Shown: piece by piece, positions 44,401 to 51,933 of the stretch
How the letters are laid out: each line of letters starts with the position of its first letter
Numbering within the stretch: position 1 is the stretch's first letter
Assembly (NCBI GenBank): GCA_017553575.1
Contig: JAFZKQ010000015.1
Location: forward strand, 16,455-80,454
Length of the DNA: 64,000 nt
Direction of reading: 5' to 3'
DNA from: Paludibacteraceae bacterium
GTDB taxonomy: Bacteria; Bacteroidota; Bacteroidia; Bacteroidales; Paludibacteraceae
Program-made: the position numbers and the translations under genes
The notes under the pieces: generated by a model
Seen by the model: the letters and a program-made list of their open reading frames with translations, nothing else
Told to the model about the DNA's origin: nothing
Database searches by the model: none

Positions 44401-44801
44401 AGGCCAGAGTTGGAGAAAGCATTGGTGGAGACCTCCGTGATGCTATTCGGCAAACTAATATATTTCAAGTTTTTACACTGAGTGAACATATAGTCACCGA
44501 TGACATCGTCTTTTGTTTGATACTCTTCGTAATAAGCATCGCCGCCACTCACAATCGCGACGTCAGACAAATCCAACGAAGTTACGTCCCCGTTGTTTAT
44601 CCGTTCACGAAGATACTTGACATCCGAGCCGTTGATAGAACCCGTGATTTTAACCTCCTTCTCCATCGTTGTCAACAGGGAGGAGAGGCTTCCTGATTGT
44701 TGCACATGGACAATTGTTTCCGCCCATACGGGAGAAACACCAGACATGACGAAAGCAAATACAATCGTCAGGATCCCTATAGTAATACGCTTTGTTCCCA
44801 T
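41472..44801 (-). CDS. M60-like zinc metallopeptidase flanked by duplicated LRR_5 domains
   Basis: The ~1109-residue secreted protein starts at 44801 with a strong AGGTGG ribosome-binding site and a signal peptide (ITIGILTIVFAFVMSG to about 27). The frame opens further upstream, but that part is not needed. HECGH at 566-570 with Glu579 fits the HExxH-x8-E gluzincin motif of the M60 (enhancin/mucinase) family. Residues ~30-230 and ~870-1060 are two copies of the same LRR_5 block. Both contain (N/I)GxDxKYLR, SLDLSx(A/V), IVSGGDAYYE and DAFAYCG. The copies flank the peptidase. The C terminus (LYDLFGRKVVD...VRNGKKIIWVK) resembles the short T9SS-like tail seen on many Prevotella proteins. M60 enzymes cut O-glycosylated mucin-type proteins in gut bacteria. 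That substrate is inferred. Confidence 0.83.
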   Translation of the reverse strand: MGTKRITIGILTIVFAFVMSGVSPVWAETIVHVQQSGSLSSLLTTMEKEVKITGSINGSDVKYLRERINNGDVTSLDLSDVAIVSGGDAYYEEYQTKDDVIGDYMFTQCKNLKYISLPNSITEVSTNAFSNSGLKKIEIPDKVMTLGFDAFAYCGSLDTVVLGRKVSRLEQGAFYGSSVKMVYVRTSSLPAVSYYLFSSNPTICVYSEMKEDFADSDWNDFGTIVGSLEDFYPQDESSKLLQSLLDNYFEDKACTQLKSEYLSMHIDALCHNLEGDGLPKEIVSMILKIRNDNWAAYEKDFRVHEYKAYSDANYWNQVLMATGGSYMGNPTGIYASDNSPIYVFVDQDIPSDATLYFAGCLNNDLIGNAKLGQKLTKGLNVVDGMKDALYYVLYTADTRSKTKKLDEWPKIKIHIEGGVVNGYYDVARHSDSDYVELLNQATHDLFTVKGSETILNFKTSTYKTVFPSTIDKSVIWFDSLTVWEKELMGFCESVALGQRAAAPYRLTGGEAIFPIYYNNPNFAIEGKASDDGYANSSPYRTSYNSVDCIRNSFVVQAGQDDWCAAHECGHNNQQAINLESCTEVSNNLFSNVICFLDGATTTKGYPLSTTMNDYAHHVPFFSRHVTSKMRMYYQLYLYYHQAGKNTAFYPTLFQELRNDPLELWSNTYNSSLKFVRKVCEVAQEDLTDFFMAWGFFEPCHLTIDDYGTYDLTVTQADIDKTLEEISKYPKKNREILFIEDRIEEIPAGDFLVTSDGRRVGWDQIGQCGNLGQFTDFLSGVSQPSEYTYANADSLYALSGTGGIGFVALNSEGKMVYAANALRFCIPSCVDEEFTLYSVDLDGTMHEVTKQGTGAEVVHLTEAGTLSEVLSAQAIKATISGPINGTDIKYLRQLVMEGGLQSIDLSEATIVSGGDAYYESYKTSDDDMGAYSFYNHLGLVSIALPQTATYIGTNAFAQSGLMKVQIPESVSGIGMDAFAYCGQLSIVEIGSNVKRLDQGVFYNSEVKHVYVKAKTPPAIGNYLFSSEPVIHVYAESLADYEASDWAKYETIVGDLDDYDFSVPTHVQQPLSDSSETSEENALYDLFGRKVVDQRASTVYVRNGKKIIWVK

Positions 44802-45025
44802 GAGTCCACCTTTTAATCGATCTTTAGAGATACGCAAATTAGCCATTTTTTCATAAGAATCCAAAGAAACACAGATAGGATTACAAACAGCCGCTCTAAA
44901 AAATAGTCTATTAATTTTCAAGCGAAAATAGTAATTTTATACAAAAAGAGTTATCTTTACATAAGTGGCTTCTCTTTTACGAAGTTACACAAACACCAAA
45001 TTATAAATTTTAAACACACTACCAT

Positions 45026-46132
45026 ATGAAAAAAATTTTACTTTCATTATTGTTGCCTGCTACCTTCATACAAGTCAGCGCAACCGATTTCGACTCTTCG
45101 GACAAAGAAGACCTTGGACAAATTAAGTTTGCCCCAGAATCAATAGAGCAAGATGAGTACGAGAGCATCATATATGTGCCAGGAGACAACCCTATACCCG
45201 TCTATTTCACGAGTAAAGAGAGACTTCAAGAGTTTCTCATGGGAGAAAACAGAATTGTAGAATTCGAGGAAGAGGTTCCAGAGGATTGGGCAGAATTGGA
45301 CAATGTGATTGTCAACGGTGTGGCCAACCGAATCATCTTGTCCAACAAAGCCGAGTATGGATACAACGGCAAGGGATTTACGGCGAAAAAGGTCGAATTC
45401 ACCTACTACTTCGAGACGAAGGCAGATAAGAACGGTGGTTGGAACTCCCTAGTCATCCCTTTCACAGGGGAACCTGAGATTGTGCCTCTCACGGAAGCGA
45501 CCAAGAAGAGCGGCAAGTATTGGGCAAAAAAATACGTTGGATCCACAGCGACAGACCTCATCTTCAAAAACTTAGATGAACCTATCTTCGAAGCGAACCA
45601 AGCCTATCTTCTCGCCTTCCCAGGCGAAAGCTATGGCAGCAACGAATACCCAGGGAACGCCCTAACGATTTCGGCAGAAAATGCGGAACTGCATTCCAAT
45701 TACCAAAAGCCAATCTACAACGGCATGTACGCCATGGCACCCAACTACCAAAGTAAAAGTTCGTTCTGCTACATTCTCAACTCTCAAGAGAACAAATTCA
45801 TTTACCACAAGGAGTCAACAGATTGCACACCTTTCTCTGCCAAGGTTTACCACAAGACCAAGAGTGCCGCTGCTCCTCGTTCCTTGGGCATCCTCGACGA
45901 AGAGCAGAACCTGACAAAGGCAATGTCCATCGAAGCCAACAGCAGTGTTGCCGTCTATTCCGAAGAGGGAGCCATCGTCATCCGTGCAGAAAAAAGTGGT
46001 GTGACCTCCATCTACAATTTGAATGGTGCAATCGTCAAGAGAAACCTCAAATATGACGAAGGAGAGACTCGCATTACAAGCTTGAGCGCAGGTGCCTACA
46101 TTGTAGCTGGTCAGGTGGTGATTTTGAGATAA
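45026..46132 (+). CDS. Secreted hypothetical protein with C-terminal sorting-like domain
   Basis: The 368-residue protein has a signal peptide (residues 1-19) and no recognised catalytic domain. The middle has beta-rich segments (WNSLVIPFTGEPEIV near 141-155) seen in many Bacteroidales surface proteins. The last ~60 residues (VAVYSEEGAIVIRAEKSGVTSIYNLNGAIVKRNL and ending SLSAGAYIVAGQVVILR) resemble a type A T9SS sorting domain, with the GAYIV...VV motif. A TATCTTTA element at 44952 may be its promoter. It is divergent from the M60-like gene. No function can be given. Confidence 0.65.
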   Translation: MKKILLSLLLPATFIQVSATDFDSSDKEDLGQIKFAPESIEQDEYESIIYVPGDNPIPVYFTSKERLQEFLMGENRIVEFEEEVPEDWAELDNVIVNGVANRIILSNKAEYGYNGKGFTAKKVEFTYYFETKADKNGGWNSLVIPFTGEPEIVPLTEATKKSGKYWAKKYVGSTATDLIFKNLDEPIFEANQAYLLAFPGESYGSNEYPGNALTISAENAELHSNYQKPIYNGMYAMAPNYQSKSSFCYILNSQENKFIYHKESTDCTPFSAKVYHKTKSAAAPRSLGILDEEQNLTKAMSIEANSSVAVYSEEGAIVIRAEKSGVTSIYNLNGAIVKRNLKYDEGETRITSLSAGAYIVAGQVVILR

Positions 46133-46165
46133 GGGGAGAAAACAGTAGTCCTCCTTCAAAAATTA

Positions 46166-46200
46166 GAGGAGCATGTCACAACGGCATGTTCCTCTTTTTA
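46166..46200 (+). terminator. Intrinsic terminator of the 45.0-kb gene
   Basis: GAGGAGCATG (46166-46175) pairs with CATGTTCCTC (46185-46194) with one wobble, then TTTTTA. Confidence 0.85.
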
Positions 46201-46387
46201 TTTATTTGAGTTTGAACTTATTCGGCAACGACAGCCCGGATAATTTGTCCTTGGGGCCAACTAATTCCACATACCCCCATTGCATTTCATAGAACCCATA
46301 ATTTCAACCTTACAAAGGCAGTTCATTCCGCTCACACCTCACCACCATTTTATACTATGCAACATATTTAACAAAAGGCAAACCCAT

Positions 46388-46427
46388 CAAAATCAAAGAA
46401 GGGGCACACCCAACGGCATGCCCCTTC
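46388..46427 (-). terminator. Intrinsic terminator of carB
   Basis: GAAGGGGCA/TGCCCCTTC form a perfect 9-bp stem (46398-46406 with 46419-46427). On the minus strand it is followed by TTTGATTTT. The 46201-46387 stretch between this and the 45.0-kb gene's terminator shows no other feature. Confidence 0.75.
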
Positions 46428-46449
46428 TCGTATATATCTCCTATTCCAA

Positions 46450-49400
46450 TCAATACTCTTGCCAAGTCTTGATTTGGATGTCAGAAAGGTTCTTCGCACA
46501 CAAAGCACGGATGTAGGCGCTTGCCAATCGTGCGTTGGTCATCAACGGAATATTATGGTCGATAGCCGAACGACGGATACGATAGCCGTTGGTCAACTCC
46601 CTACGCGTGTGATTCTTCGGCAAGTTGATCACCAAATCAATCTCATGCTTCGACATCAACTCCGCAATGTTAGCGTTGCCCTTCACCTCTTCGTCTGGCC
46701 AAGAAACGGTTGTTGCCTCAACGCCATGTTCGCCCAAGAACTTCTGAGTTCCCTCTGTGGCAAAGATCTTATAGCCTTTTCCGTAAAGCAACTTGCAAGC
46801 ATCCAACAACTCTACCTTACCATGGACATCTCCTGAAGAGACCAAAACGCCCTTGCTAGGGATTGGGTATCCTACCGAAATCATGGAGGTCAACAACGCC
46901 TCGTCAAAGTCAGCTCCGATACAACCCACCTCACCGGTTGAGGACATATCCACGCCCAAAACTGGGTCTGCCTTGTGTAGACGGGCGAATGAGAATTGTG
47001 AAGCCTTAACACCTACATAGTCAATATCGAATGTAGAAGAATCTGGCTTTTCAACAGGCACATCCAACATGATCTTCGTTGCCGTCTCGATGAAGTTACG
47101 CTTCAAAACCTTAGAGACGAATGGGAAGCTTCGTGAAGCACGCAAGTTACACTCGATTACCTTCACGTCGTTGTGCTTAGCCAAGAATTGGATGTTGAAA
47201 GGTCCACTGATATTGAGTTCTTGTGCAATCTTCTTACTGATCTTCTTGATACGGCGAGCCGTCTCCAAATAGATCTTTTGTGCTGGGAAGACCAACGTAG
47301 CGTCACCTGAATGGACACCCGCGAACTCCACATGCTCAGAAATTGCATATTCGATGATCTCTCCGTGCTTAGCCACCGCATCGAACTCGATTTCCTTAGC
47401 CTCCTGCATGAAGACAGAAACCACAACTGGATACTCCTTGGAAACATTTGCAGCAGCCTTCAAGAAGACGTGCATCTGCTCCTTGTTGTAGCAAACGTTC
47501 ATGGCCGCACCTGAGAGCACGTAGGATGGACGAATCAAGACAGGGAAGCCCACCTCATCGATAAAGCTGTCGATTTCATCGAAGCTTGTCAACTCCTTCC
47601 AACGTGGTTGGTCGATACCCAATTGGTCGAGCATAGCCGAGAACTTGTGACGGTTCTCTGCACGGTCGATAGAGACTGGGGAAGTTCCAAGTACAGGGAC
47701 ATTCTGACGATACAACTTCATCGCCAAATTGTTCGGAATCTGACCACCCACAGAGACGATAACACCCTTTGGATTCTCCAAATCGAGGACATCCAACACA
47801 CGCTCGAAGCTCAACTCGTCGAAGTAGAGTCGGTCGCACATGTCATAGTCCGTAGAGACTGTTTCAGGGTTATAGTTGATCATGATGGACTTGTAGCCCA
47901 ACTTTCTTGCTGTTTGGACAGCGTTCACGGAACACCAGTCGAACTCAACCGACGAACCGATACGGTAAGCACCAGAACCCAAGACAACGATAGACTTGTC
48001 GTTCTTGTATTCGTAGCTGATAGCGTGCTCTTGAAGACCGTAGGTCATGTAGAGGTAGTTCGTCAACTCAGGGTGCTCGGAAGCCACCGTGTTGATTCTT
48101 CTAACAGCAGGGAGGATGCCTTGCTTCTTACGCAACGCACGAACACGAAGAATCTCCTTTTCCAAGTTTCCGTCAGGATCTTCGCAATAACGAGCGATTT
48201 GGAAATCCGAGAATCCAAGGCGTTTTGCCTCACGCATAACATCAGCAGGAATATCCTCAATTTTCTTATATTGTGCAATTACCTTCGTGTAATCAACGAT
48301 GTTCTTCAACTTATTCAAGAACCATACGTCGATCTTGGTCAATTGCTCGATTCTTTCTACCGTGTAGCCATTCTCCAAAGCCTTGGCGATGGCAAAGATA
48401 CGGAGGTCTGTAGGATGGGAAAGTTCCTTGTCAAGGTCGCCGAACTCCAAGTCTTTGTTTCCGACAAATCCGTGCATGCCTTGGCCAATCATACGGAGAC
48501 CCTTTTGGATAATCTCCTCGAACGACTTACCGATAGACATGATTTCACCGACAGACTTCATGGAAGAACCAATTTCACGGTCCACACCCACGAACTTAGT
48601 CAAGTCCCAACGAGGGATCTTCACAATCATATAATCGACAGAAGGAGCTACGTAGGCAGAATTAGGCGTGCCCATCTCTCCGATTTGGTCAAGAGAATAG
48701 CCCAAAGCCAACTTAGCCGCAACGAAGGCCAACGGATAACCAGAAGCCTTGGAAGCCAACGCAGAAGAGCGGCTCAAACGAGCATTGATCTCGATGATAC
48801 GGTAATCGTTCGTCTCTGCGTTGAACGCATATTGGATATTACACTCACCTACGATACCGATGTGGCGAACCACCTGCTTTGCGATCTCTTGCAAAAGGTT
48901 GATCTGCTCTTGGCTCAAAGAGATGATTGGTGCCACCACGATACTCTCACCCGTATGGATGCCTAGTGGGTCGAAATTCTCCATAGGAACAACAGGGAAG
49001 CAGTGGTCATTCTTATCACGGATCACCTCAAACTCGATCTCTTTCCAGCCCTTCAAAGACTCCTCGACCAAGATTTGCTTGGAGTGCGCCAAAGCGCTTT
49101 CACAAAGTTCACGGAACTCAGCCTCGTTCTCGCAAACGCCAGAACCTAGACCGCCCAACGCATAAGCAGAACGAACCATCACAGGGAATCCGATTCGGTT
49201 AGCCACCTTAACGGCATCTTCCATCGTCTCAACAGCTTGAGAAACAGGAGTCTTTACCTCAATCTCGTTCAATTTCTTCACGAACAAGTCACGGTCTTCC
49301 GTAATCATGATGGCATCCACGGAGGTACCCAACACCTTCACGCCGTATTTCTCGAAAACGCCTGTCGTATACAACTCCGTACCGCAGTTCAAAGCCGTTT

Positions 49401-49671
49401 GGCCACCGAAAGCAAGCAAGATGCCGTCTGGCTTCTCCTTCTTGATTACCTCTTCCACGAAATAAGGGGTGATAGGCAAGAAATAGACCTTGTCAGCCAC
49501 ACCAGCCGACGTTTGGATCGTCGCGATGTTCGGATTGATCAACACCGTACTGATACCCTCTTCGCGCATCGCCTTCAAGGCCTGCGAACCTGAATAGTCG
49601 AACTCACCTGCTTGTCCGATCTTCAAAGCTCCAGAACCAAGCAAAACGACCTTTTTAATTCCTTCTAACAT
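46450..49671 (-). CDS. carB: Carbamoyl-phosphate synthase large chain
   Basis: The ~1073-residue protein has the duplicated ATP-grasp layout of CarB. LEGIKKVVLLGSGALKIGQAGEFDYSG opens the first half. VVLGSGAYRIGSSVEFDW opens the second at ~560. The C-terminal methylglyoxal-synthase-like domain (~930-1073) contains the segment IFATEGTQKFLGEHG and binds allosteric effectors in other species. It makes carbamoyl phosphate for pyrimidines and arginine with a CarA subunit, which is not encoded in this window. The start at 49671 (MLEGIKKVVLL) is the standard one. The upstream 29 residues of the longer ORF are not conserved and lie after the attenuator. The stand-alone carB is expressed from the leader described at 49731-49908. 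Confidence 0.97.
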   Translation of the reverse strand: MLEGIKKVVLLGSGALKIGQAGEFDYSGSQALKAMREEGISTVLINPNIATIQTSAGVADKVYFLPITPYFVEEVIKKEKPDGILLAFGGQTALNCGTELYTTGVFEKYGVKVLGTSVDAIMITEDRDLFVKKLNEIEVKTPVSQAVETMEDAVKVANRIGFPVMVRSAYALGGLGSGVCENEAEFRELCESALAHSKQILVEESLKGWKEIEFEVIRDKNDHCFPVVPMENFDPLGIHTGESIVVAPIISLSQEQINLLQEIAKQVVRHIGIVGECNIQYAFNAETNDYRIIEINARLSRSSALASKASGYPLAFVAAKLALGYSLDQIGEMGTPNSAYVAPSVDYMIVKIPRWDLTKFVGVDREIGSSMKSVGEIMSIGKSFEEIIQKGLRMIGQGMHGFVGNKDLEFGDLDKELSHPTDLRIFAIAKALENGYTVERIEQLTKIDVWFLNKLKNIVDYTKVIAQYKKIEDIPADVMREAKRLGFSDFQIARYCEDPDGNLEKEILRVRALRKKQGILPAVRRINTVASEHPELTNYLYMTYGLQEHAISYEYKNDKSIVVLGSGAYRIGSSVEFDWCSVNAVQTARKLGYKSIMINYNPETVSTDYDMCDRLYFDELSFERVLDVLDLENPKGVIVSVGGQIPNNLAMKLYRQNVPVLGTSPVSIDRAENRHKFSAMLDQLGIDQPRWKELTSFDEIDSFIDEVGFPVLIRPSYVLSGAAMNVCYNKEQMHVFLKAAANVSKEYPVVVSVFMQEAKEIEFDAVAKHGEIIEYAISEHVEFAGVHSGDATLVFPAQKIYLETARRIKKISKKIAQELNISGPFNIQFLAKHNDVKVIECNLRASRSFPFVSKVLKRNFIETATKIMLDVPVEKPDSSTFDIDYVGVKASQFSFARLHKADPVLGVDMSSTGEVGCIGADFDEALLTSMISVGYPIPSKGVLVSSGDVHGKVELLDACKLLYGKGYKIFATEGTQKFLGEHGVEATTVSWPDEEVKGNANIAELMSKHEIDLVINLPKNHTRRELTNGYRIRRSAIDHNIPLMTNARLASAYIRALCAKNLSDIQIKTWQEY

Positions 49672-49730
49672 ACTCTTTATTAGTTTTATTTTACTCTCTC
49701 TATGTTTTTTCTTTGTTGTTGCGTGAAGAC

Positions 49731-49762
49731 AAAAAAAATGCGTCGGAAAAACAACCAACGCA
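49731..49762 (-). terminator. Attenuator terminator in the carB leader
   Basis: On the minus strand TGCGTTGG (49762-49755) pairs with CCGACGCA (49746-49739) with one wobble across an 8-nt loop. An 8-T tract follows (49738-49731). The hairpin stands about 60 bp before the carB start and inside its transcribed leader, so it can stop transcription before the gene. It begins 2 nt after the stop codon of the leader peptide ORF. Confidence 0.7.
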
Positions 49763-49764
49763 AT

Positions 49765-49851
49765 TTATAGAAATAGGAATAGAGATAAACAACGAGTGGC
49801 GGAATTGCCTTCCGAAGTAATGAATCCTCTATGTACCAAATCTATTGTCAT
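49765..49851 (-). CDS. carB leader peptide (28 codons)
   Basis: A short ORF begins with ATG at 49851, about 20 nt after the predicted transcription start, and ends with TAA at 49765. It encodes MTIDLVHRGF and a second half ending LSLFLFL. A moderate AGAAAGAA sequence lies upstream of the start. The last ten codons are a pyrimidine-rich run (TCTCTATTCCTATTTCTA). A ribosome at its stop codon would cover the adjoining terminator stem. This is the arrangement of the pyrBI leader of enteric bacteria, in which low UTP makes polymerase pause in such runs, so the ribosome can keep up and block termination. The role is inferred. Confidence 0.5.
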   Translation of the reverse strand: MTIDLVHRGFITSEGNSATRCLSLFLFL

Positions 49852-49876
49852 AAGTATTCTTTCTATTGGAACCGTA

Positions 49877-49908
49877 CAAATTTAGGCAAAAAAATATGAT
49901 TACCCAAA
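49877..49908 (-). promoter_or_regulatory. Promoter of carB
   Basis: On the minus strand TTTG (49908-49905) is followed after 20 bp by TAAATTTG (49884-49877), the full Bacteroidetes consensus. Transcription should start near 49871, leaving a ~200-nt leader before carB. Two direct copies of the 15-mer AAATTTAGGCAAAAA (49878-49892 and 49907-49921, plus strand) overlap the promoter. Confidence 0.7.
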
Positions 49909-49930
49909 ATTTAGGCAAAAAGAGTTTTGA

Positions 49931-49986
49931 GAAGAGAGGTGACACACCACTTCTTCGAAGAGAGAGGCGGCATGCCACATCACTTC
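49931..49986. repeat. Small intergenic direct repeat
   Basis: Read on the minus strand, GAAGTGATGTGGCATGCC... and GAAGTGGTGTGTCACC..., each followed by CTCTCTTC, lie next to each other. They contain the palindrome GGCATGCC and a TTCTTCGAAGA palindrome. They sit between the carB promoter and the end of the ATP-grasp operon. Confidence 0.4.
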
Positions 49987-50030
49987 CATAGTCGACCTGC
50001 ACCGACATGGAGGCAATATCATACGACGAT

Positions 50031-50960
50031 TCATGCGACATGAATCATAAACAACAATGCATTTTGAAACACGACAGGGCGATGGTGAGCAAAGAAAACC
50101 GTTCCCTCGGCAGCCGACTTGACATCACTAAGGACTTGACCATTATAGGGGTCAATGATATGGGCAAGAGATTCGCCAGCAGCGACACGACTCCCCGCAT
50201 CCACCAAACGACAGAAGATGCCCGCATGATGCGCCTTGATGTGCAGGAGGTCCGCCTCGTCTATGAGAATCGAATCATAGGCCACACCCAAAGAGCCCTG
50301 ATGGATGATTCCCGTCCGCTTCATCATGCGAAATATGGCATCGAGGGTTTCATTGCCGGTGTTTCTATCGATCCGATCGGTCTTCCCTGCGTAAACGGAG
50401 AATGCCTTGGTGTCCCACAACTGCCAGTTATAGTTCAACAACGCAGTGTCAAAGGGGCGAGGTTGACAAATCGTGACATATTTCATACCAAAGAGACGAG
50501 CCGTCTCCACATCCTCGTAGCCCGTCTTCAGCATACGCACATGAGGGACAAAATCGCCCGGCACGTAGTAACTGGCCATCTGGATACCGTATTCGAAACC
50601 ATTGATTGCCGAAAAGACAGCCGCAGCGATACGTTGCGTGGTTTCTCCCTGGTCATAGCCAGGGAACATACGGTTGATATCCGTATTGTCCATTGCCCAA
50701 AAACGACGACTGACGTTCATCGAAAAAGGATTGCACGAGGGGATTACCAGAATGCTCTTCCCTCTGACTATCTCCCCACGCTGCTCCATCATCGTCAAAC
50801 GGTTCACCAACTGCGAACAGATATACTGCTGCTGCACCTCATCTCCCCGCATGGCACCTACTATGGCCAAGGTCTTTTCTCCCTCTCCAAATCTATAGCC
50901 CTGAATACGGAAATTGTCCCTGCAGGGCGATGTCATCTCAAATATCGTCTCTATTCTCAT
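50031..50960 (-). CDS. AstE/AspA-like (M14) protein with lost metal ligands, probable pseudoenzyme
   Basis: The 309-residue protein is homologous over its length to the product of the preceding gene (51001-51933). Both belong to the succinylglutamate desuccinylase/aspartoacylase group of zinc peptidases. The neighbour has GTHGDE, DIHSS and VVEMG. Here the matching positions read GAMRGDE (Arg38 for the zinc-binding His, Glu41 kept), IQMASY (Met128 for the second His) and SVYAG (Tyr for the catalytic Glu). The DINRMFPG motif and the C-terminal beta domain are kept. A zinc-dependent reaction is therefore unlikely; it may be a regulatory or scaffold partner. It is the last gene of the ATP-grasp operon, 40 bp after its paralogue. 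Confidence 0.8.
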   Translation of the reverse strand: MRIETIFEMTSPCRDNFRIQGYRFGEGEKTLAIVGAMRGDEVQQQYICSQLVNRLTMMEQRGEIVRGKSILVIPSCNPFSMNVSRRFWAMDNTDINRMFPGYDQGETTQRIAAAVFSAINGFEYGIQMASYYVPGDFVPHVRMLKTGYEDVETARLFGMKYVTICQPRPFDTALLNYNWQLWDTKAFSVYAGKTDRIDRNTGNETLDAIFRMMKRTGIIHQGSLGVAYDSILIDEADLLHIKAHHAGIFCRLVDAGSRVAAGESLAHIIDPYNGQVLSDVKSAAEGTVFFAHHRPVVFQNALLFMIHVA

Positions 50961-51000
50961 AATTCATCACTATTTACGATGTGATCCACAAATTCACCGT

Positions 51001-51933
51001 TTAACATGGAAGATTAAAAATCCGCGCCATCAATGAGCCTTCGTAGACTATCGGATAGGCACGTATGGTGAACAGATAGCCATCCACAGGCGAACTGACC
51101 GTACTCAGCACACGTCCACAAAGAGGATCGACAATCTGTCCGATGGTCTGCCCTTTACTGACATTGACACCACATTTCAACTCTGTCAAGAAAACGCCGG
51201 AGGTCTCGGCATTGAGGAAGGTCACATGGTCACCCTTACAAATGAGCGGATTAGGCAATTCGTCGATAGAACTATCCTTCCACATGCCCATGGTCTGCAT
51301 CAGGTGCAGAATGCCCCTCACGAGCCGTCGGCACATCTTGTGGTTGATCCGTTGCCCTACCCCCATCTCCACCACCAAGCAAGGGGTACCTGTCGAATTG
51401 AGCGAGTGAGCCAAAGTCGCTTCCAACACGGTGGCCGCATCATGAACCCAGACGAAGTCCATGCCCAACCGTTCGGCAAAAGGCACCAGCCATTCGGAGT
51501 TCTGCACATTGATACGCACCTGCGGAGTTTCCCGCAAATAAAGGTTGCTGGAATGGATGTCTATCACCAAGTCCGCCCCTTTGATGTCCTCAATGATAGC
51601 ATGAGCCGTCTGCTCCGCCATAGTACCCTGAGGGTCGCCAGGAAATATGCGGTTCATATCAAGGTCGAAGTTCGGGATGCCCCGTTGAATCGTGTCAATC
51701 CCCAATGGATTGAGGGCGGGGTAAATCTCAAGGGTACCATCAAGCAGGTCGATACGCTCCGTGGCAATACGAGCCAACTCATAACATACCATCTGCCCCT
51801 CCAACTCGTCACCGTGAGTACCTGTCACCACACAAAAGCGGAGGCCATCCTTTCTTCCATGCTGAATGACATTCTTACGGATACGGAACTGTTCGTCAAT
51901 GGGAAGTTCCGTGGAAACAATTGTCTTTATCAT
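51001..51933 (-). CDS. AstE/AspA-like zinc deacylase or carboxypeptidase (M14 family)
   Basis: The 310-residue enzyme has an intact metal site. His40 and Glu43 (GTHGDELEG), His127 (VIDIHSSNLY) and Glu189 (CLVVEMG) are all present, as are NPLGID and DMNRIFPG. Members cut N-acyl amino acids or small isopeptides. The start at 51933 overlaps the transglutaminase stop by 4 bp. The longer ORF from 52116 would read through that gene and is not used. Its place beside an ATP-grasp enzyme and a transglutaminase-like protease suggests it processes a product of that system. The substrate is unknown. Confidence 0.85.
   Translation of the reverse strand: MIKTIVSTELPIDEQFRIRKNVIQHGRKDGLRFCVVTGTHGDELEGQMVCYELARIATERIDLLDGTLEIYPALNPLGIDTIQRGIPNFDLDMNRIFPGDPQGTMAEQTAHAIIEDIKGADLVIDIHSSNLYLRETPQVRINVQNSEWLVPFAERLGMDFVWVHDAATVLEATLAHSLNSTGTPCLVVEMGVGQRINHKMCRRLVRGILHLMQTMGMWKDSSIDELPNPLICKGDHVTFLNAETSGVFLTELKCGVNVSKGQTIGQIVDPLCGRVLSTVSSPVDGYLFTIRAYPIVYEGSLMARIFNLPC

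Noticed and set aside
47608..48966. A 452-codon ORF antisense to carB
   Set aside because: carB is certain on the minus strand; the antisense product has no recognisable motif.
49829..50041. A 70-codon minus-strand ORF over the repeat at 49.95 kb
   Set aside because: It overlaps the end of the AstE-like gene and the carB promoter and consists mostly of repeat sequence.
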